NCBI GenBank assembly: GCA_963666705.2
Contig: CAXXKO010000016.1
Coordinates: 124,001-188,000, forward strand
Origin: G963666705 sp963666705
Lineage (GTDB): Bacteria > Pseudomonadota > Alphaproteobacteria > CADEGL01
Reading direction: 5' to 3'
DNA length: 64,000 nucleotides
Shown here: positions 17,419-26,074 of the stretch, one piece after another
Layout of the letters: every line of letters begins with the position of its first letter
How positions within the stretch are numbered: the first letter of the stretch is position 1
Program-made: the position numbers and the translations under genes
Notes under the pieces: model-generated
The model's database searches: none
What the model saw: the letters and a program-made list of their open reading frames with translations, nothing else
What the model was told of the DNA's origin: nothing

Positions 17419-18503
17419 CGGCACCGCGGCCCCGGCCGGGCATCCTCGGCATCGCCTCCTACCTCCCCGGCCGCTCTTCCCTCGCCGGCCATGACGCGGT
17501 CATGCGCCTTTCCTCGAACGAGGGGGCGCTGGGCCCGAGTCCGCGCGCTGTCGCCGCCTACGGCGCGGCGGCGGGCGAGATCGGGCGCTATCCCGACGGC
17601 GGCGCGACCGTCCTGCGCGCGGCCATAGCGGCGCGCTACGGGCTCGACGCCGAGCGCATCGTCTGCGGCTGCGGCTCGGACGACCTGATCCACCTCATGG
17701 CCCAGGCCTATGCCGGGGAGGGCGACGAGGTGCTCCACAGCGCGCACGGCTTCCTCGTCCATATCATCGCCGCCAGGGGGGCGGGCGCCGAGCCGGTCTC
17801 GGCGCCCGAAGTGGACCTGACGGCGTCGGTCGATGCGCTCCTCGAACGGCTCACGCCCAGGACGCGCATGTTGTTCCTGGCCAACCCCAACAACCCCACG
17901 GGCACCTACCTCGCGCGCGCCGAGCTCGCACGCCTGCATGCCGGCCTGCCCGAGGAGGTGATGCTGGTCATCGACGCGGCCTATGCGGAGTACGCGACGG
18001 CGGCGGACTACGAGCCGGGGACGGCCCTCGTCGAGGCCTTCGACAACGCGGTCATGATCCGCACCTTCTCGAAGATCCACGCCCTCGCCGGGCTGCGCCT
18101 CGGCTGGGTCTATTGCCCCGCCGCCGTGGCCGACGTGCTGAACCGCGTCCGCGCGCCCTTCAACGTCTCCCTGCCGGCCCAGGCGGCGGCGGTGGCGGCG
18201 CTCGAGGACACGGGTTTCATCGCCCGCTCCGTCGCCCATAACGACCGCTGGCGGGACTGGCTCACGGTCGAGCTCCGCGCCCTCGGCCTCGAGGTGCCGC
18301 CGAGCGTGGCCAACTTCGTGCTGGTGCGCTTCCCCGGCACGGGCGGGCGCGACGCCGCCGCAGCCAACGCCCACCTCAACGCCCGCGGCATCATCCCGCG
18401 CGAGATCGGCGCCTACGGCCTGCCGGACTCCTTGCGCATCTCCATCGGCACCGAGGCGGAGATGCGCGCGGTGCGCGATGCCCTCGCGGATTTCATGGCC
18501 TGA
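17415..18503 (+). CDS. hisC: Histidinol-phosphate/aromatic aminotransferase (HisC family)
   Basis: The 362-residue protein is a fold-type I PLP aminotransferase. It has LSSNEGALGPSPRAVAAY, NPNNPTGTYL, DAAYAEY and the PLP lysine in RTFSKIHALAGLRLGW, with a C-terminal substrate Arg in SLRISIGTEAE. Placed between chorismate mutase and prephenate dehydrogenase, it probably serves as the aromatic (tyrosine/phenylalanine) aminotransferase, perhaps with a dual histidine role. Start ATG 17415 overlaps the upstream stop, indicating translational coupling. Confidence 0.88.
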   Translation: MTAPRPRPGILGIASYLPGRSSLAGHDAVMRLSSNEGALGPSPRAVAAYGAAAGEIGRYPDGGATVLRAAIAARYGLDAERIVCGCGSDDLIHLMAQAYAGEGDEVLHSAHGFLVHIIAARGAGAEPVSAPEVDLTASVDALLERLTPRTRMLFLANPNNPTGTYLARAELARLHAGLPEEVMLVIDAAYAEYATAADYEPGTALVEAFDNAVMIRTFSKIHALAGLRLGWVYCPAAVADVLNRVRAPFNVSLPAQAAAVAALEDTGFIARSVAHNDRWRDWLTVELRALGLEVPPSVANFVLVRFPGTGGRDAAAANAHLNARGIIPREIGAYGLPDSLRISIGTEAEMRAVRDALADFMA

Positions 18504-18506
18504 CCG

Positions 18507-19451
18507 GTGACGGCCGAGCCGAAATTCAAACGCGTGGCGCTGATCGGGCTCGGCCTCATCGGATCGTCGCTCGGCCGCGCGCTGCGCAAGCATTGCCTCG
18601 CCGAGGCCATCGTCGGCTGCGCCCGGTCCGAGGCCACGCGCGCGACCTCGATGTCACTGGGCTTCGTCGACGCGGTCTTCGCGGACCCGGCCGCGGCCGC
18701 GGCGGGCGCCGACCTCGTGGTCCTGTGTACGCCGCTCGGCGCTTACGCCGACATTGCCGCCGCCGTCGGCCCGGGCCTCGCGGCCGGCGCGATCCTGACC
18801 GATGTGGGGTCGGCCAAGCAGTGCGTGATCCGGGACGTGGGCCCGCACATGCCGGATGGCGTCCATCTCGTGCCCGGGCACCCGGTGGCCGGCACCGAGC
18901 ATTCGGGCCCGGAAGCGGGCTTCGCCGAGCTGTTCGAGGGCCGCTGGTGCATCCTGACGCCGCCGCCGGAGGCGCCGGAGCATGCCATCGAGGCGGTGGC
19001 CGCCATGTGGCGGCGCTGCGGCATGCGGATCGAGCGCATGGACCCCCAGCACCACGATTCCGTGCTCGCCATCACCTCGCACGTGCCCCACGTCATCGCC
19101 TATACCATCGTCGGCACCGCCCTCGGCCTCGCGGCCGAGAGCAAGTCCGAGGTGTTCAAGTTCGCGGCCGGCGGGTTCCGCGACTTCACCCGCATCGCCG
19201 GCTCCGACCCGGTGATGTGGCGCGACGTGCTGCTCAACAACCGCGAGGCCGTGCTCGAGATGCTGGGCCGCTTCACCGAGGACCTGGCGGCGCTTCAGCG
19301 CGCCATCCGCTGGGGCGAGGGCGAGCGCCTGCACGAGCTCTTCACCTCCACCCGGGAGATCCGCCGCGGCGTGGTCGAAGCCGGCCAGGCCGGCACCTTC
19401 ATTCCGACGGAGGCAGGAACCAGGGGATCGGCGGAAGGGGAAGAAGGTTGA
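18507..19451 (+). CDS. tyrA: Prephenate/arogenate (cyclohexadienyl) dehydrogenase
   Basis: The 314-residue protein starts at GTG 18507, three bases after the hisC stop. It has an N-terminal Rossmann motif VALIGLGLIGSSLGRAL, then VLCTPLGAYADI, TDVGSAKQ and the substrate-binding HLVPGHPVAGTEHSGPEAGF with the catalytic His, followed by the helical dimerisation domain. It oxidatively decarboxylates prephenate or arogenate toward tyrosine. The 3' end overlaps a convergent gene by 53 bases. Confidence 0.92.
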   Translation: MTAEPKFKRVALIGLGLIGSSLGRALRKHCLAEAIVGCARSEATRATSMSLGFVDAVFADPAAAAAGADLVVLCTPLGAYADIAAAVGPGLAAGAILTDVGSAKQCVIRDVGPHMPDGVHLVPGHPVAGTEHSGPEAGFAELFEGRWCILTPPPEAPEHAIEAVAAMWRRCGMRIERMDPQHHDSVLAITSHVPHVIAYTIVGTALGLAAESKSEVFKFAAGGFRDFTRIAGSDPVMWRDVLLNNREAVLEMLGRFTEDLAALQRAIRWGEGERLHELFTSTREIRRGVVEAGQAGTFIPTEAGTRGSAEGEEG

Positions 19452-20457
19452 GCGGGCCGATATGGAGGCGCCCCTCCTGCGCCGAGAGGGGGACCTCGAG
19501 ATAGGGGGTGCCGCCCTCGGGCGGCAACCGCGCGATCAGCCCGAGCACGACCTTTGCCACCGCCGCCTCGCCCGCCTCGAGCGCGCCGCTGTCGGCGAGG
19601 GCGTCGAGGGTCTCGTCGTAGCCCTCGATGCGGCCCGTGAGCGCGCCGAGAGGCCGCATCTCGCCGTCGAGCGCGAGGGTGCCGGCGGCATCCGCCGCGA
19701 GCGGGCCCCAGGCGAGCCCGAAGCGGCGCACCTCGAGGGTGCCGCCCTCGTCGCGCCAGAAGGCGACGGCCTCGTGAAGCGGCCCCGGTGGCAACAGCCC
19801 CAATAGTGTCGCCTGCATCGAAAGAAGCTCGATCACGGGGCCGAGCGGGCTGTCCCGGACATCGGGCAGGCGCAGACCGGAAAGCTCGTAGCTGACATCG
19901 AGATTGGCCGTGCGGTGGTCCCAGCGCATTGGCCGGTGGACCGAGAAGGCCGCCCGCAGACGGCGTGCCTCGGCCAGCGGATCGCCCGCCTCGGGGGCAA
20001 GGCGCAAGTCGTCTATATCGAGGCCGAAGCGGTCGTGGTCGACGCCCCAGCCAAGCTCCCCCATAAGGCTGGCGTCGCCGGCCGTGACGAGGAGGGGGGA
20101 TGGCAGCCCCGGCCAGACGTGCTCGATCCGGTGCTGGCCGGGGACGTCGAGCGTGAAGCGGCCGAGGCTCCAGGGACGGGCCGCGAGCGTGGCCGGCGGA
20201 CCGCTCCACCGGAAGGCGCCCGTGTCCGGTTCAGCCGCGAAGATGGGCGCCGCGAAGCTGGCGGTAAGGCTGAACGGGTAGCCCGTGATGTCGATGCCGC
20301 CGAACGCGACCTCGTAGCCGTCCGCCCGCAGCGCCTCGGCCCAGCGCTCGATACCCTCGCGCAGCATGCTCGCGGCGTTGAACCAATAGCCCGTGTAGGC
20401 GCCCAGGACGCCGAGGAGAACGAGGATTCCGATAGCGCTCGTCTTGCGATTGGGCAT
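19399..20457 (-). CDS. DUF2125 domain envelope protein
   Basis: The 352-residue protein has an N-terminal membrane segment (AIGILVLLGVLGAYTGYWF) and then a beta-rich periplasmic domain. DITGYPFSLTASF is the hallmark of the alphaproteobacterial DUF2125 family. The role is unknown; AsmA-like, outer-membrane-directed functions have been suggested for similar folds. It commonly neighbours tyrA in this class. Divergent ChaC lies 72 bases from its start. Confidence 0.8.
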   Translation of the reverse strand: MPNRKTSAIGILVLLGVLGAYTGYWFNAASMLREGIERWAEALRADGYEVAFGGIDITGYPFSLTASFAAPIFAAEPDTGAFRWSGPPATLAARPWSLGRFTLDVPGQHRIEHVWPGLPSPLLVTAGDASLMGELGWGVDHDRFGLDIDDLRLAPEAGDPLAEARRLRAAFSVHRPMRWDHRTANLDVSYELSGLRLPDVRDSPLGPVIELLSMQATLLGLLPPGPLHEAVAFWRDEGGTLEVRRFGLAWGPLAADAAGTLALDGEMRPLGALTGRIEGYDETLDALADSGALEAGEAAVAKVVLGLIARLPPEGGTPYLEVPLSAQEGRLHIGPLNLLPLPPIPWFLPPSE

Positions 20458-20529
20458 GAAGCCTTATAGAGCATATCCGACGGACGTGGAATTGCGCCGG
20501 CCCCACCGGGGCCGGCGGCATGGGGCGCC

Positions 20530-21066
20530 ATGGCGAAAGCGGGCGAGATCTGGATCTTCGGCTACGGCTCGCTGATGTGGAATCCGGGCTTCGAGCACCT
20601 GGAGGCGGTGCCCGCGCTCCTGCGCGGCTACCACCGCGACGTCTGCATCTATTCGCACCGGCACCGGGGCACGCCCGAGCGGCCCGGCCTCGTGCTCGGC
20701 CTGGCGCCCGGCGGGTCGTGCCGGGGCATGGCCTACCGGGTCGCGGGCACCCGCGCCCAGGCGGCGCTCGACTACCTCCACGAGCGCGAGACGGGCACCT
20801 ATGCCTACGATGCGCGCTGGGTGCCCGTCACCGCCGGCGGGCGCCGCGTGCGCGCCCATACCTACGTGGCCGACGTGAGGCACGCGAACTTCGGCGGCAA
20901 GCAGCCGCCCGCCCGCGCCGCCGCGATCATCGCCACCGGACGCGGCGAGAGCGGGCGCAACATCGATTATCTCGAAAGCACCATCGGCCACCTGGCGGCC
21001 ATGGGGTTCAGCGATGCCCGCCTCGGGCGGCTGCTGGCACTCGCGCGGGAGGTGGGCGGCGGCTGA
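20530..21066 (+). CDS. Glutathione-specific gamma-glutamylcyclotransferase (ChaC family)
   Basis: The 178-residue protein begins near IWIFGYGSLMWNPGF, the G-Y-G-S-L substrate loop. RPGLVLGLAPGGSCRGMAYRV and the catalytic Glu in DYLHERETGTYAYD follow. The family splits glutathione into 5-oxoproline and Cys-Gly in the cytoplasm. With two GSTs in the window, active glutathione metabolism is indicated. It converges with nrdJ with 13 bases between. Confidence 0.9.
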   Translation: MAKAGEIWIFGYGSLMWNPGFEHLEAVPALLRGYHRDVCIYSHRHRGTPERPGLVLGLAPGGSCRGMAYRVAGTRAQAALDYLHERETGTYAYDARWVPVTAGGRRVRAHTYVADVRHANFGGKQPPARAAAIIATGRGESGRNIDYLESTIGHLAAMGFSDARLGRLLALAREVGGG

Positions 21067-21079
21067 CCGGCATGCCGCC

Positions 21080-24000
21080 TCAGGCGCAGCGGGAATAGGT
21101 GCAGGCGGTGCAGACGTCGCAGCCCTCCTGGCGGATGAGGCCGGCCTGCCCGCATTTGGGGCATTGGCGCATGGGCGCGCCGCCAATGGCGCCGCGGCCG
21201 CCGGCGGCTGGGCCGGCCACCTGGGCCCCGGCCAGCTCCACCGCCCGCGCCGCGCGCGGGTCGGGCAGGAAGCCGCTTGTAATCATATGCTGCTCGATGA
21301 CCTCGCCGATGGCGGCGAGCAGGGAGGGCACGTACCTGCCGCCCATCCATTGGCCGCCGCGGGGGTCGAACACGGCCTTCAGCTCGTCGACCACGAAGGA
21401 CACGTCGCCACCGCGGCGGAAGACGGCGCTGATCATGCGCGTGAGGCCCACGGTCCAGGCGTAGTGCTCCATGTTCTTCGAGTTGATGAAGACCTCGAAG
21501 GGCCGGCGGCGGCCGTCCTGGATGATGTCGTTGAGGGTGATGTAGATGGCGTGGTCGGATTCGGGCCAGCGGATCTTGTAGGTCTGGCCGGGCAGGGCCT
21601 CGGGCCGGTCGAGGGGCTGGGTCATGTAGACGATGCCGCCCGCCTCGTAGACGTCCTCGTGGCGTGCCGGCGGGGCCTCGAGCGGCAGCTCGGCCTGGCC
21701 CGGCCCCGTCGGCTCGGCCTTCGGTTCGACCGACAGCACGGCCCCCGTCACATCGTTGGGGCGATAGGTGGTGCAGCCCTTGCAGCCTAGCTCGTAGGCC
21801 TGAATGTAGATGTCCTTGAAGGCGTTGAAGGCGATGTCGGCCGGCAGGTTGATGGTCTTGGAGATCGAGCTGTCCACGTGCTTCTGCACGGCCGCCTGCA
21901 TGACCACGTGGTCGGCGGGCAGAAGGGTCTGGGCGTCGACGAAGCTGTCGGGCAGGGGGGCCGCCTCGCCCTTCATGCGACGGAACAGGTGGTAGGCGTA
22001 GTCGGTGACCTCCTCCTCCCGCCGGCTGCCGTCGGGCATCAGCACGCTGCGGGTATAGGTGTAGCCGAACACCGGCTCCACGCCCGAGGAGACGTTGTTG
22101 GCGAAGAGCGAGATGGTGCCGGTGGGCGCGACCGAGGTCAGCAGGGCGTTGCGGATGCCGCTCTCGCGGATGGCCGCGCGCACGTCCTCGTCGAGGCCGG
22201 CTATGGTCTCGCCCGCGAGGTATTTCTCCGCGTCGTAGAGGGCGAAGGGGCCCTTCTCGGCGGCGAGCGCGGCCGAGGCCAGGTAGGCCGCGCGCTGGAT
22301 CGCCCCCATCCAGCCCTCGGTCAGCTCGATGGCCGGCTTGCTGCCGTAGCGCCCCCCGCACATGATGAGGGCATCGGCGAGGCCGGTCACGCCCAAACCC
22401 ATGCGGCGCTTGGCGCGGGCCTCGTGGGCCTGCTCCTCGATGGGAAAGCGCGAGATGTCGATGGCGTTGTCGAGCATGCGGACGGCGAGCGGCACCAGCA
22501 CCTCGAGGCGCGCCATGTCGAGCCGCGCCGCCTCGGTGAACGGCTCGCGCACCAGGCTCGCGAGGTTGATCGACCCCAGGAGGCAGGCGCCGTAGGGCGG
22601 CAGTGGCTGCTCGCCACAATTGTGAACATGGAGGCCGTTGGCATCGAAGGCGTTGACCCCCGGCACGATCGCGTTGAACACGGCCTCGATGCCGCGCGGG
22701 ATGAGGGATTCGACCCGGGCCGTGAACCGCTCCCGATCGAGGCGGCGGCGGTAGCCGCCGAGGAGCGTCCGCAGCCGGTGCGCCTTGTCGCCGTCAGCGT
22801 AACCGATCCGCCGCTGGAAACGGGTGAGGTTCTGACCGCTCAGGACCAGCTCATGGTTGGCCGCCGTGCGGTAGAGCCCGTGCCCGCCCCGGCCGTCGGG
22901 CATCGGGCGCAGCCCCGCCGGGCGGCGCTCGCGGTAGATGCGGCTCGCCATGCCGAGGCGCAACAGCATACGCTGGGCGGCTTCCAGCAAGCCCAGGTCG
23001 CTCCGCGCCAGGCGCACGCTGACGCCCTTGGCCTGGGTGCCTTGGACACTGCCGTCGGCATCGAAGAGGCCGCGCAGGAAGCCGCGATGGAAATCACTCG
23101 AAGCGCGCTCGACCGCCGGCGTGATCGTCTTGCGGCCGGGCGCCATGCCGAGGTCGTGGGCGAGGCGTTTGATCCCGCCCAGCGCCAGGCGGTACTCGCC
23201 CCGCCCCGACACTGGGATCCAGCCCGTGAAATCCGCTCGGTGCGGCAGGGCCCGAGCGGCCTCGAGCGCCCGGTCCATCACCGCCAGCACGCCAGGCCGC
23301 GCGGCGCCGCCGTTGACCGCCAGTGCCCCGGGCCAGGCCGAGAGCACGGCCTTGTCGGCCTTGAGGGTGCCGTCGCCGACGAGGAGGCCGAGGAGATAGC
23401 CCTCGCCCTCACTGTGGGGGCCGCGCCAGCCGATCGCATCCCCGTGGTCGTGGACGATGACTTCATCCCCGGGTGTCAGGCGCCCCGCCGCAACCCACTC
23501 CGTATCCAGGGAATCGCGGGTCTTGCGGGTCACGCGGCGCACCCTGTGATCGGCGGTGAGACGCAGCCGGTAGCCTTCGCGGGTCGCGAGGTCGAACACC
23601 GGCTTGTGCCCGGTGGCGAAGAAACCGGCGTCGCCCGAGGCATGCGCGCGGCCATCGATCGAAGCCGTGAACGGGCGCCCGACCAGATCGCGCACTTGCC
23701 GCGGTCCATCGGTCGTCTGCACCCAGGCGTCCGCGGTGATGCAGGGATTGGTGGCGCTGATCTCCTCGCAATACCACAGGTTGTTGCGGCGGTTGATACG
23801 GTCGATGAAGATCACGCCGGGCTCGGCGTAGGCATAGGTGGCCCGCATGATGGCGTCCCACAGCTCGCGCGCGGGCAGGACCTTGTAGCAGGTGCCGCCG
23901 AAGGCGAGCTCCCAGGGCGCGTCCTCCTTGACCGCCGTCATGAAGGCGTCGGTGACCAGGACCGAGAGGTTGAACATGCGCAGGCGCCCGGGCTCGTGCT

Positions 24001-24565
24001 TGGCCGCGACGAAGGCCTCGATATCCGGGTGGTCGCAGCGTAGCGTCGCCATCATGGCGCCGCGGCGGTGGCCCGCGCTCATGATCGTGCGGCACATGGC
24101 GTCCCACACGTCCATGAAGCTGAGGGGGCCGGAGGCGTCGGCGCCGACCCCCTTCACCGGCGCGCCCTTGGGCCGCAAGGTCGAGAAATCGTAGCCGATG
24201 CCCCCACCTTGCTGCATGGTCAGGGCGGCTTCCTTGAGATGGGTGAAGATGCCGCCCATGTCGTCCGGGATCGCGCCCATGACGAAGCAGTTGAAGAGGG
24301 TGACGTTGCGGTCCGTGCCGGCGCCGGCGACGATGCGGCCCGCGGGCAGGAGCTCGAAACCCGTGAGCGCGCCGCGAAAGCGCTCCTCCCACGCCGCCGG
24401 GTCCGCCTCGGGCGCGGCCAGCGCGGCCGCGACGCGGCGCCAGGTCTCCTCGACCGTCTTGTCCACGGGCGCGCCGTCCGCCGCCTTGAGGCGGTATTTC
24501 ATATCCCAGATCTGCTGCGAGATGCTGGCCAGGGTGGTCAAGGCGGTCTCCAAGTGAACGGGCAT
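21080..24565 (-). CDS. nrdJ: Vitamin B12-dependent class II ribonucleotide reductase with in-frame intein
   Basis: The frame gives 1161 residues from ATG 24565; about 786 remain after splicing. It reduces ribonucleotides with adenosylcobalamin. Seen in order: the RNR N-terminal region, FNCFVMGAIPDDM (active-site Cys), GGGIGYDFSTLRPKGA, the intein (275-649) inserted inside NPCGEQPLPPYGACLLGS, then the catalytic barrel, and a C-terminal Cys-rich tail CPKCGQAGL ... CDVCTACTYSRC resembling a zinc ribbon. The intein splits N-P from C-G-E-Q, the active-site loop, so splicing is required for activity. A good promoter lies upstream. Confidence 0.93.
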   Translation of the reverse strand: MPVHLETALTTLASISQQIWDMKYRLKAADGAPVDKTVEETWRRVAAALAAPEADPAAWEERFRGALTGFELLPAGRIVAGAGTDRNVTLFNCFVMGAIPDDMGGIFTHLKEAALTMQQGGGIGYDFSTLRPKGAPVKGVGADASGPLSFMDVWDAMCRTIMSAGHRRGAMMATLRCDHPDIEAFVAAKHEPGRLRMFNLSVLVTDAFMTAVKEDAPWELAFGGTCYKVLPARELWDAIMRATYAYAEPGVIFIDRINRRNNLWYCEEISATNPCITADAWVQTTDGPRQVRDLVGRPFTASIDGRAHASGDAGFFATGHKPVFDLATREGYRLRLTADHRVRRVTRKTRDSLDTEWVAAGRLTPGDEVIVHDHGDAIGWRGPHSEGEGYLLGLLVGDGTLKADKAVLSAWPGALAVNGGAARPGVLAVMDRALEAARALPHRADFTGWIPVSGRGEYRLALGGIKRLAHDLGMAPGRKTITPAVERASSDFHRGFLRGLFDADGSVQGTQAKGVSVRLARSDLGLLEAAQRMLLRLGMASRIYRERRPAGLRPMPDGRGGHGLYRTAANHELVLSGQNLTRFQRRIGYADGDKAHRLRTLLGGYRRRLDRERFTARVESLIPRGIEAVFNAIVPGVNAFDANGLHVHNCGEQPLPPYGACLLGSINLASLVREPFTEAARLDMARLEVLVPLAVRMLDNAIDISRFPIEEQAHEARAKRRMGLGVTGLADALIMCGGRYGSKPAIELTEGWMGAIQRAAYLASAALAAEKGPFALYDAEKYLAGETIAGLDEDVRAAIRESGIRNALLTSVAPTGTISLFANNVSSGVEPVFGYTYTRSVLMPDGSRREEEVTDYAYHLFRRMKGEAAPLPDSFVDAQTLLPADHVVMQAAVQKHVDSSISKTINLPADIAFNAFKDIYIQAYELGCKGCTTYRPNDVTGAVLSVEPKAEPTGPGQAELPLEAPPARHEDVYEAGGIVYMTQPLDRPEALPGQTYKIRWPESDHAIYITLNDIIQDGRRRPFEVFINSKNMEHYAWTVGLTRMISAVFRRGGDVSFVVDELKAVFDPRGGQWMGGRYVPSLLAAIGEVIEQHMITSGFLPDPRAARAVELAGAQVAGPAAGGRGAIGGAPMRQCPKCGQAGLIRQEGCDVCTACTYSRCA
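22619..23743 (-). other. Intein (375 residues) with LAGLIDADG homing endonuclease inside nrdJ
   Basis: The intein begins with Cys of CITADAWVQTTDG (block A) and ends with His-Asn in GLHVHN, followed by Cys+1 of the extein, so all canonical splicing residues are present. Block B is in RLTADHRVRRV. Two dodecapeptides, GYLLGLLVGDGTL and FLRGLFDADGSV, mark a DOD endonuclease with Asp residues present, so it may be active. The length is exactly in frame (1125 bases). Insertion at the NPCGEQP site is a known RNR intein hotspot. Confidence 0.95.
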
Positions 24566-24605
24566 GCGCCCGGGGCCGCACCGGAATGGGCCGTGCACGA
24601 CCGAC

Positions 24606-24634
24606 TATTTTAAGGGCCGGATCGGGGTTGGTCA
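24606..24634 (-). promoter_or_regulatory. Predicted sigma-70 promoter of nrdJ
   Basis: On the minus strand TTGACC (24634-24629) is followed after 17 bases by TAAAAT (24611-24606), about 40 bases upstream of the nrdJ ATG. Both hexamers are close to consensus, unusual in this GC-rich DNA. Confidence 0.6.
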
Positions 24635-24659
24635 ACGATATGTTCTTGAAATGTTTTGT

Positions 24660-24780
24660 GCCGCGCGGCCGTATCCGCGGCCTTGGCTTCGTGTTTCGCT
24701 CGAGCGCCGCTCAGGCACTTCTATCTCGCTCGAGCGCCGTTCAGGCTGGCCTCCCATAAGCTCGGGCGCGCAGTCCGGCC
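24660..24780. repeat. Family A repeat fragment A2 (degraded)
   Basis: On the minus strand it contains two CGAGCG-type units similar to the 28-bp unit of A1 and the CCCGAGCTTATG block shared by A5 and A6. Terminal repeats are missing. It lies between phaR and nrdJ. Confidence 0.5.
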
Positions 24781-25380
24781 TCAGTCCTTGCCGCCCACCT
24801 TGCCGAGCGCCTCGAGCTGCTTTTGCAGTGCGTCGATCTTGTCCTGAAGCTCGTCGAAGCGGTCACCCTCCGTCGCCGCCGGCTCGGCCTTCGCCGCCGG
24901 CTCGGCCTTCGCGCCGGCCCCACCGGGCGCGAACATCTTCATGGCCTGCTCCATCACGGCCATGTTGTGCTTGCCGAGCTCGTCGACCTGGTTGAAAGGG
25001 AACATGCCGCCGAAGGTGCTCTGCACGTACTGGCGCATCCGCTCCTGGTTCTGGTTGAAGGCGTTCATGCTTTCCTCGAGGTAGCGCGGCAGCAGGTCCT
25101 GGAGGCTGTCGCCGTAGAAACCGATGAGCTGGCGCAAAAAGCCGATGGGCAACAGGTTCTGGCCCTTGCCCTCCTCCTCGACGATGATCTGGGTGAGGAC
25201 GGCGCGGGTGATGTCCTCGCCCGTCTTGGCGTCGTGGACCGTGAACTCGATGCCTTCCTTCACCATCCCGCACAAATCGTCGAGCGTCACATAGCTGCTG
25301 GTCGCCGTGTTGTAGAGCCGCCGGTTGGCGTACTTCTTGATGGTGATCGGCTCGTCCGCCGGGACCTGTTTGCGGGCCAT
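24781..25380 (-). CDS. phaR: Polyhydroxyalkanoate synthesis repressor PhaR
   Basis: The 199-residue protein starts at ATG 25380 (MARKQVPADEP). The N-terminal DNA-binding domain has TIKKYANRRLYNTATSSYVT and the PHB accumulation regulatory domain LPIGFLRQLIGFYGDSLQDL and YLEESMNAF. The tail has Ala-Glu-Pro repeats and a coiled coil (FDELQDKIDALQKQLEAL). Members repress phasin and PHA genes and release DNA on binding nascent PHA. TTGCA-N-TGCA motifs precede this gene and phaA, fitting autoregulation and local control. Confidence 0.92.
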   Translation of the reverse strand: MARKQVPADEPITIKKYANRRLYNTATSSYVTLDDLCGMVKEGIEFTVHDAKTGEDITRAVLTQIIVEEEGKGQNLLPIGFLRQLIGFYGDSLQDLLPRYLEESMNAFNQNQERMRQYVQSTFGGMFPFNQVDELGKHNMAVMEQAMKMFAPGGAGAKAEPAAKAEPAATEGDRFDELQDKIDALQKQLEALGKVGGKD

Positions 25381-25438
25381 GAATCTCCGCCGCGGCTGGA
25401 TATTGGAAAGCAATACCCGCAACCATCCACCGGATGTG

Positions 25439-25470
25439 TTGCAATGCGCAAGACCTTTTTTTGCACTGCA
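25439..25470 (-). promoter_or_regulatory. Candidate PhaR operators upstream of phaR
   Basis: TTGCAATGCGCAA (25439-25451) and TTGCACTGCA (25461-25470) lie 60-90 bases upstream of phaR and resemble the perfect palindrome before phaA. Binding by PhaR is inferred. Confidence 0.5.
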
Positions 25471-25544
25471 CGTAAGGCACCAGTGGAGCACCCGCCCGGT
25501 GTGAGTAGCCTCCGAAAAGCCGATCTTCGGATCGACGGCAAGCC

Positions 25545-25640
25545 CGATCACGCGCCCGAGCGAATAGCGAAGCCAGCCTTAGCGGCGCTTGAGCGTCATA
25601 AAGCGCCTTAGCGGCGCTTGAGCAATATAAAAGTGCCCCT
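25545..25640. repeat. Family A repeat fragment A3
   Basis: Two copies of the unit GCCTTAGCGGCGCTTGAGC (25576-25625) preceded by a CGCGCCCGAGCG block as in A1 and A6. It lies just upstream of the phaE-like gene and may carry or disrupt its promoter. Confidence 0.6.
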
Positions 25641-25651
25641 ATACTCGGGCC

Positions 25652-26074
25652 ATGTCCGAGCCGCCGGATCTCGAAAGCCTGGCCCGCCGCTACCTCGACC
25701 TCTGGCAGGAATACCTCGCGGCGGCCGCGGGCGACCCGCGGGCGGGCGAGGCCCTGGTCGCGTCGCTCGCGCAGCTGGGCGCGGCGCGGGACACGTTCCT
25801 CCCCGCCATGTTGGCGGGGCTCACGCCGCGAACGGGGGAGGCCGCGGGTGGCGAGCATGGAAGCGGGCCAAGCCAGTCGGCACCGGCCGCCGGACATGGT
25901 GGACCGCGCCCTGGCGCCCCGTCCGCTGCCCCTCCATCTGGCGATGGCGTTCGCGACCTGGACGAGCTCCATCGCCGCCTGGCCGGGGTCGAGGAGCGGC
26001 TGGCTGGCCTCGAACGGGGATCCGGCGGCGGCGCGAAGCGCGCTGGGAAAAGCCCTCGAAAGTGTCCCGGCTGA
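25652..26074 (+). CDS. Small PhaE-like accessory protein of PHA synthase
   Basis: This 140-residue protein starts MSEPPDLESLARRYLDLWQE, a helical opening like PhaE/class III synthase subunits. It has a low-complexity middle and ends in a short coiled coil (LHRRLAGVEERLAGLE). It overlaps the phaC start region by about 180 bases in another frame, which suggests coupled expression. PhaE subunits form a complex with PhaC on PHA granules. The assignment rests on position and general composition, so it is tentative. Confidence 0.5.
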   Translation: MSEPPDLESLARRYLDLWQEYLAAAAGDPRAGEALVASLAQLGAARDTFLPAMLAGLTPRTGEAAGGEHGSGPSQSAPAAGHGGPRPGAPSAAPPSGDGVRDLDELHRRLAGVEERLAGLERGSGGGAKRAGKSPRKCPG

